DNA from: an uncultured Clostridia bacterium
GTDB lineage: Bacteria > Bacillota > Clostridia > TANB77 > CAG-508
DNA: 9,917 bases
Direction: 5' to 3'
Assembly (NCBI GenBank): GCA_947584125.1
Contig: CANPWI010000048.1
Location: 1 to 9,917, forward strand
Part shown: positions 1 through 6,734 of the stretch, one piece after another
Position numbering within the stretch: position 1 is the stretch's first letter
How the letters are laid out: each line of letters opens with the position of its first letter
Made by a program: the position numbers and the translations under genes
Notes under the pieces: model-generated
Database searches by the model: none
What the model was told of the DNA's origin: nothing
Seen by the model: the letters and a program-made list of their open reading frames with translations, nothing else

Positions 1-15
1 AATAAAAAGTAAAAT

Positions 16-73
16 ATTCACCTAATCTTTATGTTAAACATAAAATATAAGCATAAAGGAAGGTGAATTTTTT
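16..73 (+). promoter_or_regulatory. murA leader hairpin masking the RBS, terminator-like
   Basis: Bases 16-23 (ATTCACCT) are the exact reverse complement of 61-68 (AGGTGAAT), and 27-33 (CTTTATG) of 52-58 (CATAAAG). Together they form a 15-bp stem with a small internal loop and an 18-nt apical loop. The 3' arm contains the whole murA Shine-Dalgarno (AAGGAAGGTGA, 56-66), and the stem runs directly into six Ts (68-73) before the ATG. A competing hairpin, 28-35 with 37-44, uses part of the same 5' arm. The structure could therefore hide the RBS, act as an intrinsic terminator or attenuator, or end an upstream transcript. The base pairing is seen; the regulatory role is inferred. Confidence 0.5.
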
Positions 74-1330
74 ATGAAAAGTTATATAATAGATGGAGGA
101 AAAAAACTAGAAGGTGAAAGTTATGTATCAGGCTCAAAAAATGCATCATTACCAATAATTGCTGCATGCATATTAAGTGGAGGTGTAACAAAATTATATA
201 ATGTACCAGATATTCATGACACAAAAATGATGTTAGAAATATTAAAGAATTTAGGTTGCAAAATCAAACGAAATAGTGGTAAAATAATAATTGATTCAAA
301 GAAAATAAAAAAATATGAAATTCCAGAACATTTAATGAGACAAATGAGGTCATCAGTAATAATTGCTGGAGCATTAATTGGTAGACTAAAAAAAGCAACA
401 TTTTCTTATCCAGGCGGATGTGATATTGGTGCAAGACCAATAGATTTACATATAAAGGCCTTTAAAGAAATGGGAGTAAATGTAGAGGAAGAAGCAGGTA
501 AAATATTATGCAATGTAGATGAAATAAAACCTACGAAAATTCAACTTGATTTTCCAAGTGTAGGAGCTACAGAAAATATAATGCTTGCATCTGTATTTTC
601 AAAAGGAGAAACAATTATTGGAAATGCTGCAATGGAACCAGAAATTGTTGATTTACAAAATTTTTTAAATAGAATGGGAGCAAAAGTTACTGGAGCTGGT
701 ACAAATGAGATAAAAATAGAAGGTGTATATAAACTAAAAGATGTTAGTTATAAAATTATGCCAGATAGAATTGAAGCAGGAACACTTTTATGTGCAGCAG
801 CAATTACAGGAGGAAGCATAAAACTAAAAAATGTAATACCAGAGCATATATCACCAGTCATTTCAAAATTACAAGATGCTGGTTGTAACATTCAAGTTTA
901 TGAACACTTGATATATTTAGTAGCACCTAAAAAATTAAAAGCTGTAGATATAAAAACAATGCCATATCCGGGTTTCCCAACAGATATGCAATCTATAATT
1001 ACAACAACATTATGCCAAGCAAAAGGTACATCAATAATAATAGAAAATATATTTGAAAATAGATTTAAATATACATCAGAACTTAATAGAATGGGTGCAA
1101 AAATTACAATAGAAGGAAAAACAGCTATAGTAAAAGGTGGTAAAAAAATGGTAGGAACAATAGTTGAAGCTTCAGATTTAAGAGGAGGAGCAGCATTAAT
1201 ACTTGCAGGACTTTCAGCAAAAGGAAGGACAAAAGTAAAAAATGTAGAATATATTTTAAGAGGATATGAACACTTAGAAAACAAATTACAAAGTTTAGGA
1301 GCAAAAATAACATTAGAAGAAGGTGAGTAA
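74..1330 (+). CDS. murA: UDP-N-acetylglucosamine 1-carboxyvinyltransferase MurA
   Basis: MurA transfers enolpyruvate from PEP to the 3'-OH of UDP-GlcNAc, the first committed cytoplasmic step of peptidoglycan synthesis and the target of fosfomycin. The 418-aa length matches the family (E. coli 419). Visible landmarks are Lys22-Asn23 in the SGSKNASLP motif, the mobile loop PGGCDIGARPIDLH with catalytic Cys116 (a Cys enzyme, so expected to be fosfomycin-sensitive), Asp304 in GFPTDMQ, the DLRGGAALILAGL motif near 369-380, and Arg396 in LRGYEH. The fold is two inside-out alpha/beta domains built from repeated units. The ATG lies 7 nt after an AGGTGA Shine-Dalgarno. It abuts the next gene with no gap, so the two are probably cotranscribed. 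In B. subtilis murB occupies this position before divIB. Whether the genome has a second MurA paralogue cannot be seen here. Confidence 0.97.
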   Translation: MKSYIIDGGKKLEGESYVSGSKNASLPIIAACILSGGVTKLYNVPDIHDTKMMLEILKNLGCKIKRNSGKIIIDSKKIKKYEIPEHLMRQMRSSVIIAGALIGRLKKATFSYPGGCDIGARPIDLHIKAFKEMGVNVEEEAGKILCNVDEIKPTKIQLDFPSVGATENIMLASVFSKGETIIGNAAMEPEIVDLQNFLNRMGAKVTGAGTNEIKIEGVYKLKDVSYKIMPDRIEAGTLLCAAAITGGSIKLKNVIPEHISPVISKLQDAGCNIQVYEHLIYLVAPKKLKAVDIKTMPYPGFPTDMQSIITTTLCQAKGTSIIIENIFENRFKYTSELNRMGAKITIEGKTAIVKGGKKMVGTIVEASDLRGGAALILAGLSAKGRTKVKNVEYILRGYEHLENKLQSLGAKITLEEGE

Positions 1331-2182
1331 GTGACCAAAGCAAAGAAAAAAAGAAAAGTAAGAAAGAACAATAATGTAAAACAAAAAAATGAAATAGATA
1401 TTTATAAAAAAAGGGCAGAACAAACTGCCCGCAAAAAAAGTTATGAAAGAGCAAAAAAAATAGCAATAACAATAATAAAACTAATAATAATTATAACATT
1501 ACTAGTGTTATTAGCAATTTTCCTATTTACATCACCAGTGTTTAATATAAAAGAAATCGATGTAGTAGGAAATGGAAAAATATCAAAGGAAGAAATTATA
1601 AATTTATCAGAAATATATATAGATGAAAATATATATAAATTTTCTAAAGCAAAAGTGAAAGAAAATATAAAAAAGAATGCATATATAGAAGATGTGCAAG
1701 TGTATAGAATGTTACCAGATAAAATAGAAATAGAGGTTAAAGAAAGAAAAGCAAGCTTTATGTTAGATTTAAATGGTAAATATGCTTATATAAATAATCA
1801 AGGATACATATTAGAAATTACCAAAGAAAATATTTATTTACCAATAATTACAGGATATAGTAACAATCAAGAAATAATAGAAGGAAATAGATTAGAAGAA
1901 AAAGACCTAAAAAGCTTGGAAAAAGTTATAAGCATAATGGAATCAGCTAATAATAATCAAATTGCTGAACTAATAACTAAAATTGATATAGCTGATGATA
2001 CAAATTTTATATTAACCTTAGAAAATGAGCAAAAAAAAGTATATTTAGGAGATGCATCAGATATTTCAACAAGAATGTATTATCTAAAAGGAATATTACA
2101 AGATAAAAAAGGAAAACAAGGAGAAGCATTTATAGATGGAAATTTAAATACTGATAGAGTATTTTTTAGAGAAAAAGAATAA
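1331..2182 (+). CDS. divIB: Cell division protein DivIB/FtsQ
   Basis: A bitopic division-septum protein that, in the family, forms the DivIB/DivIC/FtsL (FtsQBL) complex and controls septal peptidoglycan synthesis. The 283-aa protein has a very basic, Lys/Arg/Asn-rich cytoplasmic tail (1-43), one transmembrane helix (about 44-67), then an extracellular POTRA domain (about 71-141) beginning FNIKEIDVVGN and containing the characteristic RMLPDKIEIEVKER strand-turn. A beta domain follows (about 142-250), with YAYINNQGYIL typical of the family. The start is GTG immediately after the murA TAA stop. Its Shine-Dalgarno (AGGTGAG, 1321-1327) lies in the last murA codons, so translational coupling is likely. 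Position between murA and the DUF881 pair matches the Bacillus dcw order. Sequence similarity in this family is weak outside POTRA, but topology and context make the call firm. Confidence 0.92.
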   Translation: MTKAKKKRKVRKNNNVKQKNEIDIYKKRAEQTARKKSYERAKKIAITIIKLIIIITLLVLLAIFLFTSPVFNIKEIDVVGNGKISKEEIINLSEIYIDENIYKFSKAKVKENIKKNAYIEDVQVYRMLPDKIEIEVKERKASFMLDLNGKYAYINNQGYILEITKENIYLPIITGYSNNQEIIEGNRLEEKDLKSLEKVISIMESANNNQIAELITKIDIADDTNFILTLENEQKKVYLGDASDISTRMYYLKGILQDKKGKQGEAFIDGNLNTDRVFFREKE

Positions 2183-2190
2183 CATATTGC

Positions 2191-2197
2191 AAAGGAG
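2191..2197 (+). promoter_or_regulatory. RBS deciding the start of the first DUF881 gene
   Basis: AAAGGAG ends directly against an ATG at 2198, too close for initiation, but is 9 nt from the in-frame ATG at 2207. The second ATG is therefore preferred and the protein loses three residues. Confidence 0.7.
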
Positions 2198-2206
2198 ATG
2201 CAAAAA

Positions 2207-2893
2207 ATGAACAAAAAAAATCAAGTTGCAATAACTTTAGGTTTAATGTGTTTTATATTAACAGCATTAATAGTTGTACAAGTAAATACAATAAATAATG
2301 CAAATTCTGCAATAGGACAAGCTAGAAATGAAAATGATTTAAGAGATGAGGTCTTAAAGTGGAAAGAAAAATATGATGTTACTTATTCTAATTTAGAAAA
2401 AGCAGAAAAAAATTTGGAAAATTTAAGACAAAATGCTTCTAATAATGACGAAACAACAAAACAAATGGAAGAGGAATTAAAAACAGCAAACAAATTATTA
2501 GGATTAACAGAGCTAACAGGTGATGGAATTGTTATAACCCTAGAAGATGGAACAGACTTAATACATCAAGAAGACTTAATATATGTTGTTAATGAATTAA
2601 AAAATGCAGGAGCAGAAGCAATTTCTATTAATGGTCAAAGATTAGTAAGTACTAGTTTTATATCTTGTGATGGAAATGTAATACTTATAAATGGAAATAA
2701 AATAGGAACTCCTTTTGTAGTACAAGCAATAGGATATCCATCTACATTATATGGGGCACTTATGAGAAATGGAGGATATTTGGAAAAATTACAAGATATA
2801 GGAATTAAAGTAGAAACCAAAAAAGTAGAAAATATAGTTATACAAAAATATAATGGAATAATAGATTCCAAATATATGAAGGTAGTAGAGTAG
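2207..2893 (+). CDS. DUF881 family membrane protein, first of a tandem pair (YlxW-like)
   Basis: A 228-aa protein with one N-terminal transmembrane helix (about 6-26), a heptad-rich charged coiled coil (about 40-95, Lys/Glu/Asn rich) and a DUF881 domain (about 100-222). The domain shows GDGIVITLEDG, then LIYVVNELKNAGAEAISINGQRLV, VILINGNKIGTPFVVQAIG and a C-terminal strand region ending in an IQKYNG motif. The biochemical role of DUF881 is not established. In B. subtilis two such genes (ylxW, ylxX) sit between divIB and sbp, and the family is typical of spore-forming Bacillota, which suggests a role in division or envelope assembly. Topology predicts the coiled coil and DUF881 domain outside the membrane. 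It is clearly paralogous to the next gene (shared NELKxAGAEAISIN). The ATG at 2207 is chosen over 2198 on RBS spacing. Confidence 0.88.
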   Translation: MNKKNQVAITLGLMCFILTALIVVQVNTINNANSAIGQARNENDLRDEVLKWKEKYDVTYSNLEKAEKNLENLRQNASNNDETTKQMEEELKTANKLLGLTELTGDGIVITLEDGTDLIHQEDLIYVVNELKNAGAEAISINGQRLVSTSFISCDGNVILINGNKIGTPFVVQAIGYPSTLYGALMRNGGYLEKLQDIGIKVETKKVENIVIQKYNGIIDSKYMKVVE

Positions 2894-2897
2894 GTGA
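2892..2897 (+). promoter_or_regulatory. RBS deciding the start of the second DUF881 gene
   Basis: AGGTGA overlaps the preceding TAG stop and lies 8 nt before the ATG at 2906. The longer reading with GTG at 2894 would place its start codon inside this Shine-Dalgarno, so 2906 is favoured. Confidence 0.7.
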
Positions 2898-2905
2898 TTA
2901 ATTAT

Positions 2906-3640
2906 ATGGAAAAAAATAATAAGATAATGGCAATTACAATTGGAATAATTTGTTTTATACTAGTATTAACTATATTTGTACAATTTAAAACAGTTGAAGA
3001 AACAGACATTAGTGGAATCGAAAGAATGCAAGAAACTGAACTAAAAGAAGCACTTAGCCAGTGGAAACAAAAATATGAAGAAGCAAATGAAAAATTAGAA
3101 GATACTAATGAAAAAATAAAAGAATATAGTAATCAAGAGCAAGATAAAACCAAAACATCGAATTTGTTACAAGAAGAATTAAAAAATGCAAATATGATTT
3201 TAGGAAAAACAGATGTAGAAGGTGAAGGTATAGAAATAATTGTTTCAGATGGATATAAAGTAGAAGTAAATGGAAATAGAGCAGAACAAAATGTAGTTGC
3301 AAAAGATTTAGTAAACCTTGTAAATGAACTAAAAAAAGCAGGAGCAGAAGCAATATCAATAAATGACCAAAGAGTTGTAAATATGACTGATATTGTTGAT
3401 ATAGGAAATAATTATATTTTAGTAAATAGTCAAAATGTTTCAAATCCATATACAATAAAAGCAATAGGGGAAAAAACATATTTACAAAGTGCTTTAGGAA
3501 TAAAAAATGGATATGTTGACCAAATGGCAGCAAGTGGAAAAAATGTAACAGTTGAAGCAAAAAGAAATATTAAAATTTTAAAATATGAAGCAAAAACAGA
3601 TAAAAATAAAATGCAATTTAAATATATAAAAGAAAAATAA
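2906..3640 (+). CDS. DUF881 family membrane protein, second of the tandem pair (YlxX-like)
   Basis: A 244-aa paralogue of the preceding gene with the same plan: a short basic N-terminus, one transmembrane helix (about 6-25), a strongly charged coiled coil (about 35-97) and a DUF881 domain. Recognisable stretches are GEGIEIIVSDGYKVEV, LVNLVNELKKAGAEAISINDQRVV, YILVNSQNVSNPYTIKAIG and a C-terminal YLQSALGIKNGYVDQM segment. It differs from its neighbour by a longer insert after the first domain strand and a more basic C-terminus. No catalytic motif is visible and the function is unknown. Pairing with a homologue, both bearing coiled coils, would fit hetero-oligomer formation, but that is inference. 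The start at ATG 2906 follows an AGGTGA that overlaps the upstream stop codon, suggesting coupled translation. Confidence 0.88.
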   Translation: MEKNNKIMAITIGIICFILVLTIFVQFKTVEETDISGIERMQETELKEALSQWKQKYEEANEKLEDTNEKIKEYSNQEQDKTKTSNLLQEELKNANMILGKTDVEGEGIEIIVSDGYKVEVNGNRAEQNVVAKDLVNLVNELKKAGAEAISINDQRVVNMTDIVDIGNNYILVNSQNVSNPYTIKAIGEKTYLQSALGIKNGYVDQMAASGKNVTVEAKRNIKILKYEAKTDKNKMQFKYIKEK

Positions 3641-3656
3641 AAAAGGGGGTAATATA

Positions 3657-4040
3657 ATGGTTATAATTGCCATAATAATAGGTTGTTTAGTAGGAATTTT
3701 AGTAGGAATGAATACTCCAATTATACCATATAGTATGTCAGGATATTTAGCAATATCTATAATTGCAGCATTAGATTCAGTATTTGGAGGTATAAATTCA
3801 AGTATAAAAGGAAACTTTGATTTAAAAATATTTGTTTCAGGATTTTTTGTAAATGCAATTTTATCTATATTGCTTACATATTTAGGAGAAAGATTAAATG
3901 TAGATATATATCTTGCGGCAATAGTAGTTTTTGTAGGAAGAATGTTTAATAATTTAGGATATATAAGAAGACATTATATAGAAAAATGGATTTCAAGAAA
4001 AAATAAAGAGGAAAAAAATACGAATGAAAAAGGTGTATAA
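3657..4040 (+). CDS. sbp: Small basic membrane protein Sbp (DUF1290)
   Basis: A 127-aa integral membrane protein of the DUF1290/Sbp family, whose molecular role is not established. The sequence has an N-terminal hydrophobic helix (1-18) ending GMNTPIIPY, the family-typical segment SGYLAISIIAALDSVFGG (28-45), and a longer hydrophobic stretch (about 57-76). A second hydrophobic run, LAAIVVFVGRMFNNLGYIRR (about 86-105), is followed by a charged Lys/Glu-rich cytoplasmic tail. Length and the conserved AALDSVFGGI and GRMFNNL patterns match the family. A strong AAAAGGGGGT Shine-Dalgarno lies 7 nt before the ATG. It ends the murA-to-sbp gene run; its last codons form the left arm of an inverted repeat. 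In B. subtilis sbp likewise sits directly before ftsA, so a link to division is suggested by context only. Confidence 0.9.
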   Translation: MVIIAIIIGCLVGILVGMNTPIIPYSMSGYLAISIIAALDSVFGGINSSIKGNFDLKIFVSGFFVNAILSILLTYLGERLNVDIYLAAIVVFVGRMFNNLGYIRRHYIEKWISRKNKEEKNTNEKGV

Positions 4041-4058
4041 AATTATTTTATACACCTT
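4030..4058 (+). terminator. 13-bp hairpin at the end of sbp, possible weak terminator
   Basis: AAGGTGTATAAAA (4030-4042) and TTTTATACACCTT (4046-4058) form a perfect 13-bp stem with a 3-nt loop spanning the sbp stop codon. No T-run follows on the + strand (next bases are AAATTATG), so it is not a canonical intrinsic terminator. It may protect the mRNA 3' end or only partly stop transcription before the ftsA promoter. Confidence 0.4.
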
Positions 4059-4123
4059 AAATTATGTTAAGAACGCGAAAAAACTGATACTCTAAAGAAA
4101 TATAAATTGTTACATGAAGGTGT

Positions 4124-4150
4124 CAAAAATATTACAAAAATATTACAAAA
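4124..4150 (+). repeat. 11-bp tandem repeat with phased A-tracts upstream of the ftsA promoter
   Basis: CAAAAATATTA occurs twice back to back (4124-4134, 4135-4145), followed by a third partial copy CAAAA (4146-4150). The 11-bp period is about one helical turn, and the block ends 5 bp before the -35 hexamer, where UP elements or bent DNA act. The repeat is seen directly; its stimulatory role is inferred. Confidence 0.6.
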
Positions 4151-4155
4151 TTCTA

Positions 4156-4184
4156 TTGACATTTTTCTTAAAATATAATATTCT
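4156..4184 (+). promoter_or_regulatory. Sigma-A-type promoter for ftsA-ftsZ
   Basis: A perfect -35 TTGACA (4156-4161), a 17-nt spacer and -10 TATTCT (4179-4184) predict transcription start near 4191, leaving a leader of about 34 nt to the TTG start. A better-looking TATAAT overlaps at 4174-4179 but would give a 12-nt spacer. The promoter lies inside the longest possible ftsA reading frame, which itself argues for a downstream start codon. Confidence 0.65.
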
Positions 4185-4211
4185 TAGGGAAGAAAATAAT
4201 ACTATAAAGAT

Positions 4212-4218
4212 GGAGGAG
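4212..4218 (+). promoter_or_regulatory. RBS deciding the ftsA TTG start
   Basis: GGAGGAG is followed by a 6-nt spacer and TTG at 4225, ideal initiation geometry. The in-frame ATG at 4210 overlaps this Shine-Dalgarno and has only a poor purine stretch of its own upstream, so it is the less likely start. Confidence 0.7.
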
Positions 4219-4224
4219 TTAAAC

Positions 4225-5454
4225 TTGGCAATAGGTGATATTATTGTGGGTATAGACATCGGAACTTCAAAAATTTCTACTATAGTTGGAGAGGTAAATA
4301 ATTTTAATCAAATTGAAATTTTATGTATGTCCAAATGCAAATGTAGTGGAATAAAAAAAGGTAAAGTTGTTAATGAAGATGAAGTAGTAATGTCTATAGC
4401 TAAAACAATTCAGGATGCGGAAGAAGAAGCCAATTTAAAGATAAACTCTGCTTATGTTACAATTCCAGGAAAACACACAACAATAGTACAAAATAGTGTT
4501 GTTAAAGAAATTAAGGACAAGTATGCAGGAATATCAGCAAAAGATGTTGGCACAAGTATCATGCAAGTTAGGGATATTGAAATACCAGAAGGAAAAGTTT
4601 TAATTGATATTGTTCCAGCTGAATTTATCTTAGAAGATGGAAAAGTTACTAAAGACCCAATAGGAAGTTTTAGTTCTAATTTTACATTAAATGCACAAAT
4701 TTTGTTAGCTGACAAAGAATATGTAAAACAACTAACATCTATATTAAAAAAGGTAGGAATAGACATTGATGGAATAGTTCCAAATACTTTAGCAGAAAGA
4801 AACTTGGTATTAGATACTAATGAATTAAACGATAATGTAATGTTGCTAGATGTAGGCGCTGGAAACATAGATATAGGAGTATTTGAGGGTGAAAAATTTA
4901 TTTACACAAATACAATTCCAGTAGGAGGAGACAATATTACAAATGACATTGCAGTTGTTTTAAATATTTCAGAAGAAGAAGCAGATAAATTAAAAAGGCA
5001 ATATGGCTTAGCACTAAAATCTTTTATAGATAATGATAATGAAATAATATTAAATACCTATAAAGGAGAGTCAAGGACAAGACCTATTAAAAGTTCTGAA
5101 CTTATAGAAATAATTGAAGCAAGAATAGAGGAAATGTTCGCACTTGTTAATAAAGATATAAATAATCAAGGAATAAAATCAAGAATTAATAATGTTATAA
5201 TAACTGGCCAAGGTATAACAAACATTAATAAAAGTGATGTTGCAGGAAAAATAATTTTAAATATACCAGTAAAAATATCAACAGGAAGATTAATAAGTAC
5301 AATTAAGCCAAGTTATAGAACCGCTTATGCTTTAGTTAGATATATTGCAGCAAGACCTTTTGCAAAATCTGTATCAAGTAGTATTGATACAAAATTAGAA
5401 AATAACTTTTTTAAAAATATCTTAGAAAGAATAAAAGAGTTTTTCTATACTTAA
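4225..5454 (+). CDS. ftsA: Cell division protein FtsA
   Basis: An actin-family ATPase that tethers FtsZ filaments to the membrane and recruits the divisome. From TTG 4225 it is 409 aa, in the family range (E. coli 420). The phosphate-1 loop VGIDIGTSK is at 8-16. The FtsA-specific 1C (SHS2) domain is about 80-165. The phosphate-2 segment LLDVGAGNIDIGVF is at 207-220, and the adenosine-side motif ITGQGITNI is near 326-334 (family usually TGGxA, so one glycine position is Gln). The C-terminus FFKNILERIKEFFYT (395-409) is an amphipathic membrane-targeting helix. Longer frames open at 4114 or 4210, but the first contains the promoter and the second overlaps the Shine-Dalgarno; the extra 37 residues do not resemble FtsA. 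Followed 47 bp later by ftsZ, probably cotranscribed. Confidence is lower for the exact start than for the identity. Confidence 0.93.
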   Translation: MAIGDIIVGIDIGTSKISTIVGEVNNFNQIEILCMSKCKCSGIKKGKVVNEDEVVMSIAKTIQDAEEEANLKINSAYVTIPGKHTTIVQNSVVKEIKDKYAGISAKDVGTSIMQVRDIEIPEGKVLIDIVPAEFILEDGKVTKDPIGSFSSNFTLNAQILLADKEYVKQLTSILKKVGIDIDGIVPNTLAERNLVLDTNELNDNVMLLDVGAGNIDIGVFEGEKFIYTNTIPVGGDNITNDIAVVLNISEEEADKLKRQYGLALKSFIDNDNEIILNTYKGESRTRPIKSSELIEIIEARIEEMFALVNKDINNQGIKSRINNVIITGQGITNINKSDVAGKIILNIPVKISTGRLISTIKPSYRTAYALVRYIAARPFAKSVSSSIDTKLENNFFKNILERIKEFFYT

Positions 5455-5501
5455 TTTATTTAAAATATATACTAAATTGAATAAAATGGGAGGATTACAA
5501 A

Positions 5502-6617
5502 ATGATGGAATATGAAGAAATGGATAAAATGTTAGATGGAACAGCAGTTATAAAGGTAATAGGTGTTGGAGGAGCAGGAAATAATGCTGTAAATAGAATG
5601 GTAGAATCAGGAATTAAAGGAGTAGAGTTTATATCAGTTAATACAGATGTACAAGCTCTTAAATATTCAAAAGCAGGAACAAAAATCCAAATAGGAGAAA
5701 AAATTACAAAAGGATTAGGAGCAGGAGCAAATCCTGATATAGGAGCTCAATCTGCAGAAGAAAGTAAAGCAGAAATAACAGAAGCACTAAGAGGAGCTGA
5801 CATGGTATTTGTTACATCTGGAATGGGTGGAGGAACAGGTACAGGAGCTGCACCAATAGTAGCAGCAGCAGCTAAAGAAATGGGAATATTAACAATAGGC
5901 GTTGTTACAAAACCATTTACATTCGAAGGTAAAAAAAGATTATCACAAGCTGAAAGAGGAATTGAAAGTTTAAAGAGTAAAGTAGATACATTAGTAGTAA
6001 TACCAAATGATAAACTATTACAAATAATAGATAGAAAAACATCAATAGTTGATGCATTTAAAATGGCAGATGATGTATTAAGACAAGGTGTACAAGGTAT
6101 ATCAGACCTAATTGCTGTACCAGGACTTGTAAACTTAGACTTTGCAGATATAAAAACAATTATGCTAAATACAGGTATGGCACACATGGGAATTGGTAGT
6201 GCATCAGGAGAAAATAGAGCAGAAGATGCAGCTAAACAAGCAATTCAAAGTCCAATGTTAGAAACATCAATAGAAGGTGCAAGAGGAGTTATTATCAACA
6301 TCACTGGTGGAAATGATTTAGGATTACATGAAGTAAACACAGCAGCTGAGCTTGTACAAAGAAGTGTTGATCCAGAAGCAAACATTATATTTGGTGCAGT
6401 TATAGATGAAAATTTACAAGACCAAATAGTTATTACAGTAATTGCAACAGGTTTTGAAAAAGAATTAAATATGCAAAATATGGGAATAGACAAAATAAAA
6501 GCATGGGGAGACAAAAAAATTAGTTCAATTCCAACATCAGGAGAAAGCATTAATTCATCAAATGAATTAGATGTACCATCATTTTTAAGAAAAAATAAAG
6601 GTCTAAATAATAAATAA
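5502..6617 (+). CDS. ftsZ: Cell division protein FtsZ
   Basis: The tubulin-like GTPase that polymerises into the Z ring at vegetative and sporulation septa. The 371-aa protein shows the nucleotide-binding start KVIGVGGAGNNAVNRM (18-33), the tubulin signature GGGTGTGAAP (109-118), VTKPFTFEGKKR (135-146), and the T7 synergy loop NLDFADIK (211-218) with the GTP-hydrolysing Asp213 and Asp216. The globular core ends near 317. A disordered linker of about 39 residues, shorter than many, leads to the conserved C-terminal peptide LDVPSFLRK (356-364) that binds FtsA and other partners, then a basic tail. ATG 5502 follows GGGAGGA with good spacing; ATG 5505 is possible and trivial. It closes the division block and is followed by two hairpin terminators, separating it from the sporulation genes. 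Confidence 0.98.
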   Translation: MMEYEEMDKMLDGTAVIKVIGVGGAGNNAVNRMVESGIKGVEFISVNTDVQALKYSKAGTKIQIGEKITKGLGAGANPDIGAQSAEESKAEITEALRGADMVFVTSGMGGGTGTGAAPIVAAAAKEMGILTIGVVTKPFTFEGKKRLSQAERGIESLKSKVDTLVVIPNDKLLQIIDRKTSIVDAFKMADDVLRQGVQGISDLIAVPGLVNLDFADIKTIMLNTGMAHMGIGSASGENRAEDAAKQAIQSPMLETSIEGARGVIINITGGNDLGLHEVNTAAELVQRSVDPEANIIFGAVIDENLQDQIVITVIATGFEKELNMQNMGIDKIKAWGDKKISSIPTSGESINSSNELDVPSFLRKNKGLNNK

Positions 6618-6623
6618 AACGAT

Positions 6624-6653
6624 AGAACCATACAATAAAGTATGGTTCTTTTT
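6624..6653 (+). terminator. Intrinsic terminator after ftsZ
   Basis: AGAACCATAC (6624-6633) pairs with GTATGGTTCT (6640-6649) in a 10-bp stem with a 6-nt AATAAA loop, followed at once by Ts to 6653. This is a canonical rho-independent terminator 6 nt after the ftsZ stop. Confidence 0.9.
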
Positions 6654-6684
6654 GTTATAAAAAAAAGTTTAATATATTTTTAGT

Positions 6685-6722
6685 AAAGAAATAATCTAAT
6701 ATTGTAGATTATTTCTTTTTTT
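6685..6722 (+). terminator. Second tandem terminator-like hairpin after ftsZ
   Basis: AAAGAAATAATCTA (6685-6698) pairs perfectly with TAGATTATTTCTTT (6705-6718), a 14-bp AT-rich stem with a 6-nt loop, running into seven Ts (6716-6722). It backs up the first terminator and insulates the spoIIGA promoter 13 bp downstream. A protein-binding palindrome is an alternative reading. Confidence 0.65.
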
Positions 6723-6734
6723 CTACACTAAGAT

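Noticed and set aside
898..1472. Reverse-strand open frames opposite murA and divIB
   Set aside because: Low-complexity Leu/Phe/Ser-rich translations caused by A-rich sense codons, with no RBS and overlapping strongly supported genes. The same holds for other minus-strand frames across the window.
5446..5473. Separate promoter for ftsZ using TATACT at 5468-5473
   Set aside because: No recognisable -35 at 16-18 bp; the ftsA promoter and the short gap explain ftsZ expression.
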